A stretch of 64,000 bases of DNA, from positions 17,670,001 to 17,734,000 of the forward strand of contig CM055612.1 in NCBI GenBank assembly GCA_029379385.1, read 5' to 3'. The translations under genes were made by a program, and so were the position numbers. The notes under the pieces were generated by a model. It was given only the letters and a program-made list of their open reading frames with translations, had not been told where the DNA came from and ran no database searches. The first letter of the stretch is position 1; each line of letters starts with the position of its first letter. Source of the stretch: Quillaja saponaria (lineage: Eukaryota > Streptophyta > Magnoliopsida > Fabales > Quillajaceae). Below, one piece after another: positions 25,401-40,400 of the stretch.

Positions 25401-28400
25401 GGTTATTACTAGATTTTTTTACTTCACTTAGGACACAATGACCATAACACAAAACACTCGACCATTATTCCACTTAGGTGGTGAGTGACACTACACAAAC
25501 GGCCGTAAGAGGGTTATTCTCATCTCCCCCTCCATACCACCAGTCCACTACTTGTCATCCTTTGGTAACATGCACAGTACTATATTCCAAGGAACTAACA
25601 AACACATGAAAAATTTGCATAATAAACACCTCCATCAAAATTCAACTACCCTACACATCAAGATAAAGGAAAGTGAATCGAACCTCAACAAGCATTCATA
25701 CATAGCAAAGAAGAATATCTTGATGGTAGTTTTAAAATATAGGAATATGCAAATACAAAATTTATTCTTTTCTTCTTTTCCTACTCCTTAGTAACTATTC
25801 TTGACCATTCACAGTAAACCCGAGGCTGCCTTACAAGGATTTTGATGTACCATGGATACCACCTCTCAATAGTAAGATCCATACTTATAGTTTGAGTATC
25901 CAATCTTTTGGGAATAACTAGTGAACTTTGGCCAACATGAACTCAAGACAAGTTACTAAAATTATTAGTCCTTTCCTTTAAACTTTTCATAAAGGAAATC
26001 ATTTTTATTTCATATACATGAAGGATCATGAGAATATCATGAGAAATATGAAAGAATAAATGCAATAAGTAGGGAAACAAAATAAAGATATGTATGAACA
26101 CTTGCATAATAATACCCTTAGTCTTTTTATATCTTCCTTCCTTTCCTACGCCTCTTTCTCCTCCTCCTTTTGGTTTTCCTTTTGTTTTCTCCTTCCTACA
26201 TTTTGGCTTCCTCCTCCTCTAGTTCACGGTTTTGGCTTTTCTTTTTTTAGCCTACGGTTTTGGTTTTCTTTTCTTGGAGGTTACGATTTTACTTCTTTTG
26301 GTGTGTGTTTATGTTTAAGGTTTGTATCTTCTTTTGGTATGGATTTAAGGAAGTACGTTTGTGAGTTTTAAGAAGACATGGCCGGTTTATATAGGAGTTC
26401 AATTCCCTTGGCTTCTTCTTCATTAATGCATACTAATCATTCCTATTTTTTCTTCTTCCACTAGTTTTCTTCCAAGTTGTCTCCTTCTTTCTTCTCCTAG
26501 TTTTCTAACACTTGGCTTGCTATCTATTATCACATATCTTTGCACCTCACCTTTGTATTTAATGAAACTTTACACCTATTATCACATGTCTTTACACCTC
26601 ACCCTTGCATTTAATGAAACTTTACACCTATTACCACATGTTTTACACCTCACCCCTTGTATTTAATGAAACTTTACACCTAAGTAAATTTAATTAATGC
26701 ATTCACACCCTCCTAACTTCTTCCTCACGGTTTGGTTCAATTCTTTCTAGTTTAGTTCTTTTCTTGTTCCATTCTAACTTTTCCTTAACTACCTAGTTCT
26801 ATTGTAACACCTTTTCCATAACTAGAATGATGATGTCATGATGATACCATGGTGATGTCATCCTAATGATGTCTCCATCTTTCAATCCTAACTAAATAAT
26901 GATGTCATCAAAACACATCATGATGTTATCATAATGTCATCCGTATGATGTCATGATGATGTCACTGTATGATGTTACTATTTCCATATTTGAAAATTCA
27001 CTTAAAAATTCTTTAAATTATATAAATAGAATAAATGCATAAAAATTCCTACCAAATGCATGTATTAAGCTAATTATATACTTAACCGTAATTATTACCT
27101 ATTTAGTCTAATTTAAACTAGATTAGGGGTGTTACATTACTCCCCCTCTTAAAATGAATTTTGTCCCCAAAATTCGCACTAACCTCATCCAATAAATGCG
27201 GGTAAGTTTGCCTCACTTCATTCTCATCCTCCCACATTGCATCATTTTCTAAGTATTCCCTTCCATGCTACTTTTACTAACGGAATTATCTCCCCTCTCT
27301 CGAACTTGGTTTTCCTAGACACTATCCTCAAGGGTTCAACTCTAGCTTGGAGATTACTTTCTATTCCTATGGGTTCATAGTCTAAAATGTGATCGGGACT
27401 CGGTTTGTATTTCCTAAGTTGCAAAACATGAAAAATGTCATGCACATTGTCCATGTTCGATTGTAATGCTACTCGATACACCACATTCCCTATCTTTTCT
27501 AGTACTTCATAGGGTCCCATATACCTTGGTCTAAGCTTTCCTATTTTCCTAGTCCTCCCGAAACCAGTTGAACATGTAATCCTTACAAATAGGTGTAACA
27601 TCCTGAAAATTTTAATTTAGTTTAAATTAGACTAAATATGTATTAATTACGGTGAAGCACATAATTAGCCTAATACATGCATTCGGTAGGAATTTTCATA
27701 CATTTATTCTATACATCTAATTTAGAAAAAATTTAGGTGAATTTCCAAATATGAAAATAGCTACATCATGATAACATCATACGGTTACATCATGAAGACA
27801 TTATCATTTAGTTAGTTTGGTTAGGATTGAAAGATGGAAACATCATTAGGATGACATAATCATTGCATCACCATGACATCATCATTCTAGTTATGGAAAA
27901 TGTGTTATAATGGAACTAGGTAGTTAAGGAATAATTAGAGTGGAACAAGAAAAGAACTAAACTAGGAAGAATTGAATCGAACCGTGGGGAAGAAGTTAAG
28001 AGGGTGTGAATGCATTAATTAAACCTACTTAGGTGCAAAGTTTCATTAAATACAAGGGGGTGAGGTGTAAAATATATGATAATAGGTGTAAAATTTCATT
28101 AAATGTAAGGGGGTGAGGTGTAAAACATGTGATAATAAGGGTAAAGTTTCATTAAATGGAAGGGTGAGGTGTAAAGTTTTATTAAATACAAAGGTGAGGT
28201 GTAAAGACGTGACAATAGGTGGCAAGCCAAGTGTTAGAAAACTAGGAGAAAACTAGGAGAAGAAAGACATGTAAAGAAAGGAGGCAACTTGGAAGAAAAC
28301 TAGTGCAAGATGAAAAAGTAAGAATGATTAGCATGCATTAATGAAGAAAAAGCCAAGGGAATTGAACTCCTATATAAACTAGCCATGTCTCCTTAAAACC

Positions 28401-31400
28401 TAGAAACACTTCCTTAAATCTATACCAAAAGAAGAAACAAACCTTAAACATAAACACATTCCAAAACAAGTAAAACCGTAACCTCCAAGAAAAGAAAACC
28501 AAAACCAAAACCAAAACCGTAGGCTAAAGAAAGAAAGGGAAACGCGTAAATCCAAGAAAGAAAAGGAAAAACGTGAAATAAAGGAGGAGAAAGCAAGACT
28601 GTAGGAAGGAGGAAGGAGGAAAACTGAAACAAGGAGAAAGAGGAGGCGTAGAAAAGGAAGGAAAAAAGAAAAAAAAATACTAAAGATATTAGGCAAGTAT
28701 TCATGCATATCTTTATTTACTTTATCTTGTTTCACTTCTTACTTCCTTGGCACTCCTATATTTCTCATGATACTATCATGCCCTTCATGCATATGAAATG
28801 AAAATGATGAAAAGGATTCCCTTTGTGGGAAGTTTGAAAGAAAAGGAAAAAAATAATAATTTTAGTAACTTGTCTTGAGTTCATGAAGTTCACCAAGTAT
28901 CCCAAAAAGAGTGAATACTCAAAGTATAGTATAGATCCTACTATTGAGAGGTGGTGCCATGTATACGAGAGGTGGTATCCATGGTACATCAAAGTCTTTA
29001 TAAGGCATCCTCGGGTTTGCGTGAACCGTTCAAGAATAGTTACGAAAAAGAAAAATAATAAAGTTTGCATTTGCATATTCCTCTATTTTAAAATTGTCAT
29101 CAAGATATTCTCTTTTGTTATGTATGAATGTTTGTTGAGGTTCAACTCACTTTCCTTTATCTTGATGTGCAGGATAATTGATTTTCCATAGAGGTGCTTA
29201 TTGTACAAACCTTCCCTGTGTTTGTTAGTTCCTTGGAAAATGGTATCATATATGTTACCGAGGGATGGTAAGTAGTGGACTGGTGGTACAAAGATGGAGA
29301 TGAGAATAGCCCTCTTATAGCCGTTTGTGTAATTCCACTAACCACCTACGTGGAACAATGGCCAAATATTTTGTGTTGTGGTCATTAGGTCCTAGGTAAA
29401 GTAAAGAAAAAAATCCAGTAATAACCATAGTTAGGTATATATGTATAGTTTGGACTTAACTTGATAGTTTAAGGATAACTTGTAAAATAATTGTAATGGT
29501 TTCTTTTTGGTCCAAACTTAATGTAAAGCCTATGTAAATAATGTGTCATCTGGATTAATGAAATGGAAGATTATGTCTCTTTGTAAGTCTTTAATTGTAC
29601 ATTTGATAGGATCGGCCAAGTAGAATGAATTAGGAAAAAGAAGTGTCTAATTTGGCTAAGCAAGGTTTAGGTAAAAAGAAAGTAAAAATGAGTGATTTGG
29701 TCCACTTAAGTGTCTAATAGATTTTAATTAAGTTGACAAGTCAAGAATTAAATCAAGTTAAAAGGAATTAATGTTAATCAAATGAGTAAATTTGGATTTA
29801 ATGAATCTGGCCATGGAAGAATAAAAAGGAAAAAGAAAAAAGAAAAATTTTAGGTGGAGAAATTGTCCAAGGCAATTCAAGAATTAAAAGTATAGAACGA
29901 AGCTTAGTAATAAATGAGTAATTACCAATTAATTTAAGCAATTAAGATGTTAATTAACTTAAGTATAGGATTAGGAAAGTAAGGTGGCCACGTTTATGAT
30001 TTCAGAGCAACAGTTTGGGCAAAAGGTGGGACTACTTGCCACGGTATCATGCACGTCATCTTCTTCCAAGGTTTGGTTGTATTCTTTGTTTGATGATTTT
30101 CCATTTGGTTGCTTATTCTTTGCCTATTATATGAAGTATTATGAATTGTTGATATGGCAAGGTGCTTTATGTTACATGTTTTGCATATACACTGTGTATG
30201 TTTATGTGTCATATGATGAAAAAAGAGAAATGTTTAATGAAATGAAAGGAAAGGAAATGACATGCTTATTATGGCATGTAAAGAGGAAAGAAAAGGACAT
30301 GCTAAATATGGCTTGTGAAAAGGGAAGAAAATGTTAAATGTTGCACGAAGGAAATGTTGAATATTGCATGAAGAAAATGTTGCATGTTGCATACATAGTA
30401 AAAGAAAGGAACATAACATGCATGCATAGTAAAAAGAAAGGAGCATAACATGCATATTAGAAAGAAAGGAACATAGCATATATGCATAATAGAAAATGAA
30501 AAGAGCATGACATACTAGAATGTTAGGAAAATCTCATACTAGGAATAAAACTAAGAGGTGTAATTGTGTGTGCATTCTAGGATGGCTCCTGAGAAAAGAT
30601 CACAAAACGAGCTCTTGGAAGGAATACTCAATACATTGGAAGACGTATTGGGAGTGATGAGAGAATAAGTAGATATCCAAAATACGGCTGTAGAAGCTGC
30701 AATGGCAGCTACCAACGTTGCTGCTGATGCGGCAACACAAATAAATAATGTAGGAGAGGAAGTTGAGCCTCGAATGCAAGGACCTAGGCCGAGGGAAGTA
30801 GGGGCGTTAATGGACTATTTTAGGAGAGCCAACCCACCTAGTTTTTCAAGGAATTATGACTATACCATAGCTGAGAGGTGGATTCATCAATTAGAAAAGA
30901 TTTTTAAGGTAATGAGATGTGAGGAAAACGATAAGTTAGTACTAGCAGTGTATATGTTAGAGGGTGAAGCTGAATATTGGTGGCAAAGTATGGAAAGGTT
31001 AATCAACTCAGACAGGGGGTATAAGTGTAGTGGAGTATGAGCATAAATTCGAAGAACTATCTAAGTTCTCTACCTACCTTTAAACCCATTACGATGATAG
31101 GTGGAAAAGTCGATAAGTTCCAACGAGGGTTAAATCTGGATTTGATGTGTAAGATAGCAATTTTAGAAATATAAAACTTTGCCCAATTGGTAGGAAATAG
31201 TAAGACTGCAGAGAGAATATGTAGGGAGGAAGAAACGGAGAGGAAGAGGAGATATGAGAATACTAAAAGGTTTAGGGAGATGGAGAAGAATAGGGGTAAC
31301 AAACAGGGAGCTGCAGCTGCAGCTGGGAGGCTACCATATTGGCCGAATAAAGGGAAACAAGTAAGAGGTCAACCAAGGGAAGAAGGAATGTGTAATAAGT

Positions 31401-34400
31401 GTGGGAGATTTCATATTGGTAGGCCATGTCGAATAGGTACCAATAATTGTTTTAGGTGTGGAAAGGAGGGTCGCATAGCTAGGTATTGTCCGGAGTTGAA
31501 TAACCCAAGAGCCGCTAGGAAACCAATAGCGCCAAGACGAGTATTTTCCCTGAACCAAACAGAGGCTCAAGAGGATGATAACATCATTCTCAGTAAGTGC
31601 CTATTAGCTAGTCAAGATGTACTTGCTTTATTTGATACTGGAGCATCTTATTCTTTCATTTCCGTAGAGTGTGCTACAAGAATAGGTTTAGAAATAACCA
31701 ATATGTCCTGTAGATTATTAGTAGAAACCCCCGCAAGCAAGCCCATGTACGTAAGTGACGCGTGTAAATCCGTAAAATTAGAAGTACAAGATAGATTAAG
31801 CTATCCTACTCTAGTTTGTTTACCTATTGGAGACTTAGATTTGATCTTAGGAATAGATTGGTTAGGAGAACAACAGACGATAGTGAACTGCAAGGATAAG
31901 AAGATAGTATTTCCCCGGATCCATAGTTGTTCACAAAAACCAAAACCTACCTCAATGCAAGGAACTAAAATTCGTTTCGAAATGCCGTTTCGATAAGTCC
32001 AGAAACGGAAACGATTCAAGAAATAGTATAGAAACGGCATAGAAACGCTAATTTTTGTGGAAACGCATGAAAATATATATTATAATAATTGTAAGTATTC
32101 AATATTATTAATTTAGTATATAAAATACTATTAAATACATAACAAAGTAAAATTCTATACATAGACATACAAATTGGAGAAAATATCAACTTACAATCAC
32201 ATCCAACCAACAGTGAGGTGGCTAGCAGTTACTGAACCCATATTTAATGAATTTTTTTAATTTGAACCAACATATATATGTCTTAAATTTTAATATTATT
32301 CATCACTAAGTTAAACTAAATTAATACAAAGTATTTGTATAAAAATAAATAAATAAATAAATAAAAGACCAAGAAACCAAACATGGGTGAAATCCTAAAA
32401 AGAATTATACTCGCTAAATTATACCATCTAAATATACATCAAATAAGATTAAAAAAAAAAATGAAATCCTAAAATACGAAGAGAACTAGAGCCAAAATTT
32501 TAGATTTTTAAATTTTGAAAATGCCATGTTTTTGTCGTCTTGTTTTGTGTGAAAACGATGGAAACGACTCAGTTTGGAGTGGAAACGCTCCTGTTTCATG
32601 TGAAAACGCCCCCGTTTCGTGTGAAAACGGTGGTTGCGTTTCTGTAAGTGAGTTATGTTTCGGGTAGTGTGGAAAACGGAAACGTTTCACACATTTCGAC
32701 ACGAATTTTTAAACCTTGCCTCAATGCTTATTTCTGTCCTTCAAGCTAGGAAGATGGTGTCTCAAGGTTGTACAGGATTCTTAACTATCATAACTGAGGT
32801 TAAGGAGGGAAAGAAGGAATTAGACCAAATCCCAATAGTTAGAGATTTTTCTAAGGTATTCCCTGAGGATATATCTGGTTTACCACCCAAAAGAGAGATA
32901 GAATATTCTATAGAAACCTTACCAAGTACCACTCTGATATCCAAACCTCCATATAGAATGGCACCAGTAGAACTTAAAAGGTAGTTAGAGGAATTACTTG
33001 ATAAAGGTTACATAAGGCCTAATGTTTCATCTTGGGAAGCGCCGGTATTATTAGTTAAGAAAAAGGATGGGACGTTTGGGTTGTGTATTGATTATAAACA
33101 ACTTAATAAGGTTACTATTAAGAACAAATACCCTTTACCTAGGATAGATGATTTGTTAGATCAATTATAAGGAGTTGTAGAATTTTCTAAGATTGATTTG
33201 GGTCAGGATACCATCAATTGAGGGTTAAGTTTGAGGATATTCCCAAAACAGCTTTTAGGGCAAGGTATGGTCATTTCAAGTTTGTAGTTATGCCTTTTGG
33301 AGTGACGAATACACCTGCAGTATTTATGGATTTAATGAATAGAGTGTTTATATCTTATCTTGATAACAAGTGTTTATAGATGATATTTTGATATATTCAA
33401 GGAATAGGCGAGAGCATGAGGAACATTTGAGGATAGTATTGCAGACCTTTAAGAATGAACAATTATATGCTAAGTTTAGTAAATGTGATTTTTGGTTAAA
33501 TAAGGTGAGATTCTTAGGACATGTGATTAGTGGTAAGGTAGTTGCTGATGCTTTAAGTAGAAAGTTCGGGCACATGTCTAGGTTGATTATCCAAGAGTAT
33601 AAATTGTTAGAGAATTTTAGAGATGCCTGTGATTTGATTGAATTGGAGTCTAGATGTATGACTATTCGAGGATTTAGGTGGCAATCTGATTTGAAACAAA
33701 GAATAAAAGAAGGACAAGATCAGGATGATTATTTGAAAGAGATTAGGTGTAAGACGCAAACTGAAGTGTTGAGAGATTTTATGGTGAATGATAAGGGGTT
33801 GCTTGAGTATAGAAATAGATTTTGTATCCTAAGGATAATAGTCTTAAGAAATTTATCTTAGATGAATTTCGTAAGTCTGGGTATTCTATTAATCCCAAAA
33901 GTTCAAAGATGTATAAGGACTTAAAGACTCCATTTTGGTGGCATGGGATGAAAAGAGATGTTTCTGAGTATGTGTCTAACGTGTCAAAGAGTGAAAATAG
34001 AACACCAAAAGTCTATAGGATTGTTACAACCAATAGAATTACCGATTTGAAAATGGGATGAAGTAACCATGGATTTTTCTAGTGGGATTGTCGGGGACTA
34101 TTAGTGGGAATGATACCATTTGAGTGATTGTAGATTGACTTACTAAGTCAGCACATATCCTTCCTATTAGGTTGAATTATTCTATAGAGAAGTTAGCGCA
34201 AATTTATATTAGGGAGATTGTGAGACTTCATGATATACCTAGAAGTATTATTTCAGATAGAGACCCTAGGTTTACATTAAAATTTTGGCAATTCTTAGGA
34301 ACTAAACTTAAGTTTGCCTATCATCCGCAAACCGATGGACAATTTGAGAGGACAAAAATAAAATTGCTTAGCACAAAAATAGACATTTAATTAAAACCGT

Positions 34401-37400
34401 TTGCACTCTATTAATTCATAGTCATGTTTCACTTCGGTTTTAAGGTGATGTTGTCCTTACTGCATACTACCTCATTAATCGCATGCCATCTTCCATATTG
34501 CATAACAAAATTCCACATTCTATCATCTTTTCTAATCATCCCTTATATCCACTTTCGCTTTATATCTTTGGTTACATATGTTTTGTTCATGATCTAACAC
34601 ATGGACAGGATAAACTCTTTTCCAAATCAATCAAGTGCATCTTCTTAGGTTATTCTCGTCTTTAAAAAGGATATAAGTGTTACTCTCCAAATAAGAATCG
34701 TTATTTTATCTTTGCTGATGTCACATTTTTTGAGAAATCCTCGTTCTTTCCCTTGACTATTCCTGAGTCACCTTTTCTATCTAAGACTCTTCTGGTTCCT
34801 TATCTTGGATCATATAAACCTGCACCATCTGCCCTACCTGCACCACTACCTGAGTCTTCTACCTTATCTGAACGTCCTTTCCAAGATTACCATATTCGTT
34901 CTCGGCCTAATCTTCTAGCAGATGCTATTGATGTACCTGATGACTCACATCTTGTACCAACACCTTCACGTGCCTCGGATCCTGCTCTACCACCTGTTTT
35001 ACGAAGAGGTACTCATTCAACTCGTATTCCTTACCCTATTTATACATTTTTGAGTTATCATCGCTTATTTTCACTCTATTATACACTTGTATCCTCTTTG
35101 TCTTCTATTTTTGTTCCAAAGTCCACCAGTGATGCTCTTACTCATTCTGAGTAATGGCAAGCTATGGTGGATAAAATGAACGCCTTACATACTAATGGTA
35201 CTTAAGAACTGGTTCCGTTACCTTCTAGCAAGTCTACGGTTAGATGTAAATAAGTATATACCGTGAAATTTTGCCCTGATGGTTTTGTTAATCACTCAAA
35301 GGCTAGATTAGTCGCAAAAGGCTACACTCAAGTCTATGGTGTGGATTATTCAGAAACTTTCTCCCCCGTAACTAAAATTACTTCTATCAGGGTCTTCATT
35401 TCTCTACCTGCTACTTTTGATTGGCCACTCCATCAGTTAGACATCAAAAATACTTTATTACATGGTCACCTTGATGAATAAGTCTTTATGAAGCAATTGC
35501 CTAGTTTTGTTGCTTAAGGGGACTCAAGTATGATGTGTCGATTAAAAAAGTCTCTATATGGCTTGAATCAGTCTCCTAGAGCTTAGTTTGGTAGATTCAG
35601 TGAAGTTGTTCTTAATTTTGGCCTTAAGAGGTGTACTGTTGATCACTCGATTTTTTACAAACATACATCTAATGACATCTTTTAATTGTATATGTGAATA
35701 ATATTATGATTACAAGTGATAATAACATTAGGATTCAACAATTGAAATCATTCCTATAGTCCAAATTTCAAACCAAAGACTTACGATAGTTAAAATACTT
35801 CTTGAACATTGAGATTGCAAGATCATAATTGGAGATTTGTCTTTCTTAAAAAAAAGTATTGTCTAGATGTCTCGAGTGAAATAGATATGTTAGATTCAAA
35901 ACCTGTGGACATTCCAGTGGATCCCAACACTAAACTCGTACCGGATAAGAGGAAGCTAATGACGAATCCTGAGCAATACAGACATCTTGTTGATAAGCTA
36001 AACTATCTCACAGTCACTAAACCAAATATTACTTTTGCAACTAGTGTGGTTAGCCAATTACTTTCTCTACCTCAAACAGCTCATTGGAATGTTGTTATTC
36101 GTATGCTAAGATATCTTAAAACTGCACCCAGAAAGGAATTACTATATAAGAACCATGGACACACTCTAGTTCGAGGACATGATTGTGGTCACACATTAAT
36201 TCAGAAACATGATTCTACTCCAGTTCAAGGTTATAGTGATGCTGATTAGGCAGGCTCTTTATTTGACAGAAAATCTACTACAGGATATTATATATTTCTG
36301 AGAGGAAATCTTGTTTTATGAAAAAGCAATAAATAGACTATTGTTGCAAGATCTAGTACTGAATATGAATACAAGGCCATAACTCATACCATTACTGAGT
36401 CAATTTGGCTAAAAAATCTACTAGAAGAACTTGGATTTCAGCACTCATAGCTTATGGAGTTAGTATGTGATAATCAAGCTCTATTACATATTGCTTCAAA
36501 TCCAGTCTTTCATGAACGAACAAAACATATAAAGGTGGACTATTATTTTGTTCGTCAGAAGCTTTTGGATAATACAATTAAGACCATATATGCAAAATCC
36601 GAAAATCAGTTAAGACCTATTCACAAAGTTTTTGGCAGAAAATCGGCTAGGATATCTATGCAACAAGCTTGGAACATATAATCTCTATGCTCCAGCTTGA
36701 GAGAGAGTGTTGAAATAGTGAATAGTTTCCAGCATTAATTAGCTCCCTGATTATAGACTTAATTAGCTACTTTGACTATAGACTTGTTAGTTTCTTGATT
36801 ATAGCCTTTATTGGCTCCTAGATTGTAACTTGTAATTATAACCTTGATTGGCTCATAGATTGTAGCTTATAATAGCTATTTTACATTATAAATATATGCT
36901 AATTGTGTGAGGTATACTCACTCAATTCACCCACAATTCTCCTGGATTTCCCTCTTTCTCTGTAAAGTTTTATAGAAACGACTTGCAAGAAGTTGGAAAT
37001 AACTTGCAAGAATCCTTTGGCCTATAAATAGACTTGATTATGCAAGATTCAAGATATGTGAAAAAACATCAAACCTTACCTAGAAAAAAATGAGATTTTT
37101 TTTTCACATATCTTGGATATTGTATCAAACACACCTCTTTTTTCTCTAGGTAAGGTACGGTGTTTTTCACATATCTTGGATCTTGTATGATCAAGTCTAT
37201 TTATAGACCAAAGGATTCTTGCAAGTTGTTTCCAACTTGTCTTCCTGCAAGTTGGTTCCAACTTGGATTCTTCCAATTTGGTTCCAACTTTGCTTCTTCC
37301 AATTTGCAGCCACCATAGTAGCCAAATTTGACAAGCATTTAACAAGCAACCTCAGTCATTTCACATTCAAATATGCAACCAATGTTCAACCATATATGGC

Positions 37401-40400
37401 TGCCACTTGAATTTTAATAGCACACCATATTTAACAATCTCCCCCTTGGTGTATATTTCCAGTTCTTCATTAATGTCATCCACATAGCTTATCGTTTACT
37501 TGCGTTCTTCAATCATCCACTCAAGTTAATCAAGGTTGAGCAAAGCTTCAACTCGTCTCTCTCAACATTCTTTGTGAACATATCTACAAGATATTTGTTG
37601 CCATCAATCTTGTCCAGTTTTAGTGGACCATCTTCTAAAACTTCTCTGATAAAGTGAAATCTCAACTGAAAGTGCTTTGTTCTAAAATGTAAAGCTGGAT
37701 TTTTTGCTAAATGTATAGCACTCTGGCTATCACTCCATAACACACATTCCTATTGGTCTCTGTCCATTTTTTCCATGAACCTTACAAGATAAATCATCTT
37801 TTTGGTTGCTTCAATTACAGCTATATACTCTGCTTCTTTTATAGATAAAGCCACAACCTTCTATAATTGTGAAATCCAACTAACAGTTAACATATCCTGT
37901 TGTGCTTCTACCATTATCTTGATCCGTGAATGATTAGCATCTACATACCCTACTACCTCTGTAGTAGAACCCTAAAGCACAAACAGTAATTTGATGTACC
38001 TCTCAGGTATCACAGTATCCATTGAACTGCTTTCCAATGCTCTTTTCCTGGGTTTTATATATATCTGCTCAAAACTCCCATTGCATGTGCAATATCTGGT
38101 CTCATACTTACCATTGCATGTATTAAACTCCCAACAGCTGATGCACATGGCACTCTTGCCATGTGTTTCTTCTCTTCTTCTTTTGAAGGACATTGATCCT
38201 TTGAGAGCCTAAAATGACCTGCTAGTGGAATAGTAATTGATTTTGCTTTGTCTATATTGAACCTCTTCAATACCTTCTGAACATACTTCTCTTGTGACAA
38301 CCATAATAGTTTTCCTTTACTATGTATACCCATTTATTTTGCAATGCTTTTTTTTCACATAGTAGTTTCACCAAATCTCATGTCTAGTTTGTTTCAATGA
38401 AGCCATCTTATCTTTCATGGCCTTTTTCCATTACTCACTAGACTTATCCTGCATTACTTCCTGGAAATATTCAGGTTCACATGAATCAATATACAAAACA
38501 AAATTTAACCCAGGAGAATACCTATCAAGAGGTCTTTTTGTCTTTGGGAATGCCTAAGAATTGATTCATGTTCAACATTCTCATCTGCGGATTTATTTTC
38601 TAAACTCTCAAGTTCTACTTGTGAATTTTCTCCTTCTTGCATTTTAGGTATAACTTCACCTGCTACTTCATCAAGTATCAAATATTCATTTTTCTTCATT
38701 TACAGTTTGTTGTTGCTTTTCTATCTACATGCACTTCTCATTGAATATTACATCACGACTACAAATGACTTTGTTATTTTCATAATACCAAAGCTTATAA
38801 CCATAATCATCTCCACTATATCAAATAAAAGCACACTTATTTAACTTCGCATCAAGTTTATTCCTATTTTCTTTATCAACATGAACATAAGCAATACAAC
38901 CAAATATTTTAAGAAATAAATAATTTACCTTCTTCCCTGTCCAAGCTTTTTCTGGAATCCTACCATATCATTATCTGACTTTAGGCATTTACTAGGAAGC
39001 ATGGATACGTGCATATGGTAGGAGTATCGAGGTTGGATACGTATCCGACACAGACACGCCTAGGATACAGCTGGATATGTATCCAGTAAGTATTCAAAAA
39101 ATATTTTATTTATAATATTGGATACGGCTTGATACAAACTCAGATACGGCTGGGATATGCTAACCTTTTTTTTGGATAATAACTTTCTGAATTTTGAGCT
39201 TGAATCTCACAAACAAAAGGCTGTAGATTCTTCTTCCTCCTTCGTCCTGCATTTTGTTCCTCTTTTGATCCTTCTTCGCCCTTCGCATACAATTCCAAGT
39301 AATGCTGGATTTCAAACCCTCTTTTAGCACTTTGCAGATGAAGATGAACCCCATGAACTCCATCTATGAACCCCAGATTTGAAACCCAAATCTGAAACGA
39401 TGCTTCCTTCCTTCTCAATGCAGATAAACTTTATTTTCTTTGGTTTGTGCAAAACGGTGTATGTTACTTTAATTACAATGTATGAACTGAATTATCTTTG
39501 GGCCACTATCGGCTTAGTTAGTTACTTTATTTATATTTTTAATTTGGGTTAGATTTTAAGTTACTCTTTTATCCCATAATTCCTATTACAACTTTTTCTC
39601 TAAGATTCTTACTACAATTTTTTGTTATATGTATTATGTTATTTATATATCTTATTATTTCTATATAAACATACTTATACTTCATAGAAATTTCTTTTAC
39701 TTGTATAGTTTTATTCTTTTTATATATAATAAATATTTAAAATTTTCTTTAATTTAACATATCCTAGATGTATCGTATCCTAGTTTTTTAAAAATTGTCG
39801 TATCCCTGTACCCGATATGTATTGTATGAGATACCATATCCGTATTAATGCTTCATAGGGCATTTGACTCGCCTTCCACTTTTGAAAACATCAAATACTT
39901 CATATCTATCTCTAAGAGCAAAAATTCATTTTTTCCTAATGGCAGAATGTGACAAAATAAGACTTACCTCCAAAAGATTTTACTTGGGCTGGTCACCATA
40001 CATCTATATGAACTAGCTCCAATTTTTGAGCCTTCTTCGTGCTTTGTTCCTTTTGAAAGCCAACTCTTTTATGTTTCCCAAACACACAATCTTCACAGAA
40101 TTCAAAATCCAAACCCTTTAGATTTGGCAACGGATTTTTAGAGTGAAGGTTCTTCAAACCAGTCTCACTCAAATGTCAAAGTCTATAATGCCAAAGTGTG
40201 GTCTCAATAAAACAGTCATTATTATTATTAAACATACACAATAAGCCGTTGAGATTACCTCTTGCCACAACAAGTGAGCCTTTTGTAATCTTCCACTGTT
40301 CATTGCAAAAGTTTATATAATACCCTTCACGATCTAGCATACTAACAGATATGAGATTTTTGTTCAAATCAGGAACAAGTCAAACTTTATTCAACTTCAA

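Noticed and set aside
29984..30337. 117-codon plus-strand open frame
   Set aside because: It lies in the gypsy leader before gag; matching leader DNA occurs at 24.2-24.67 kb in a non-coding segment.
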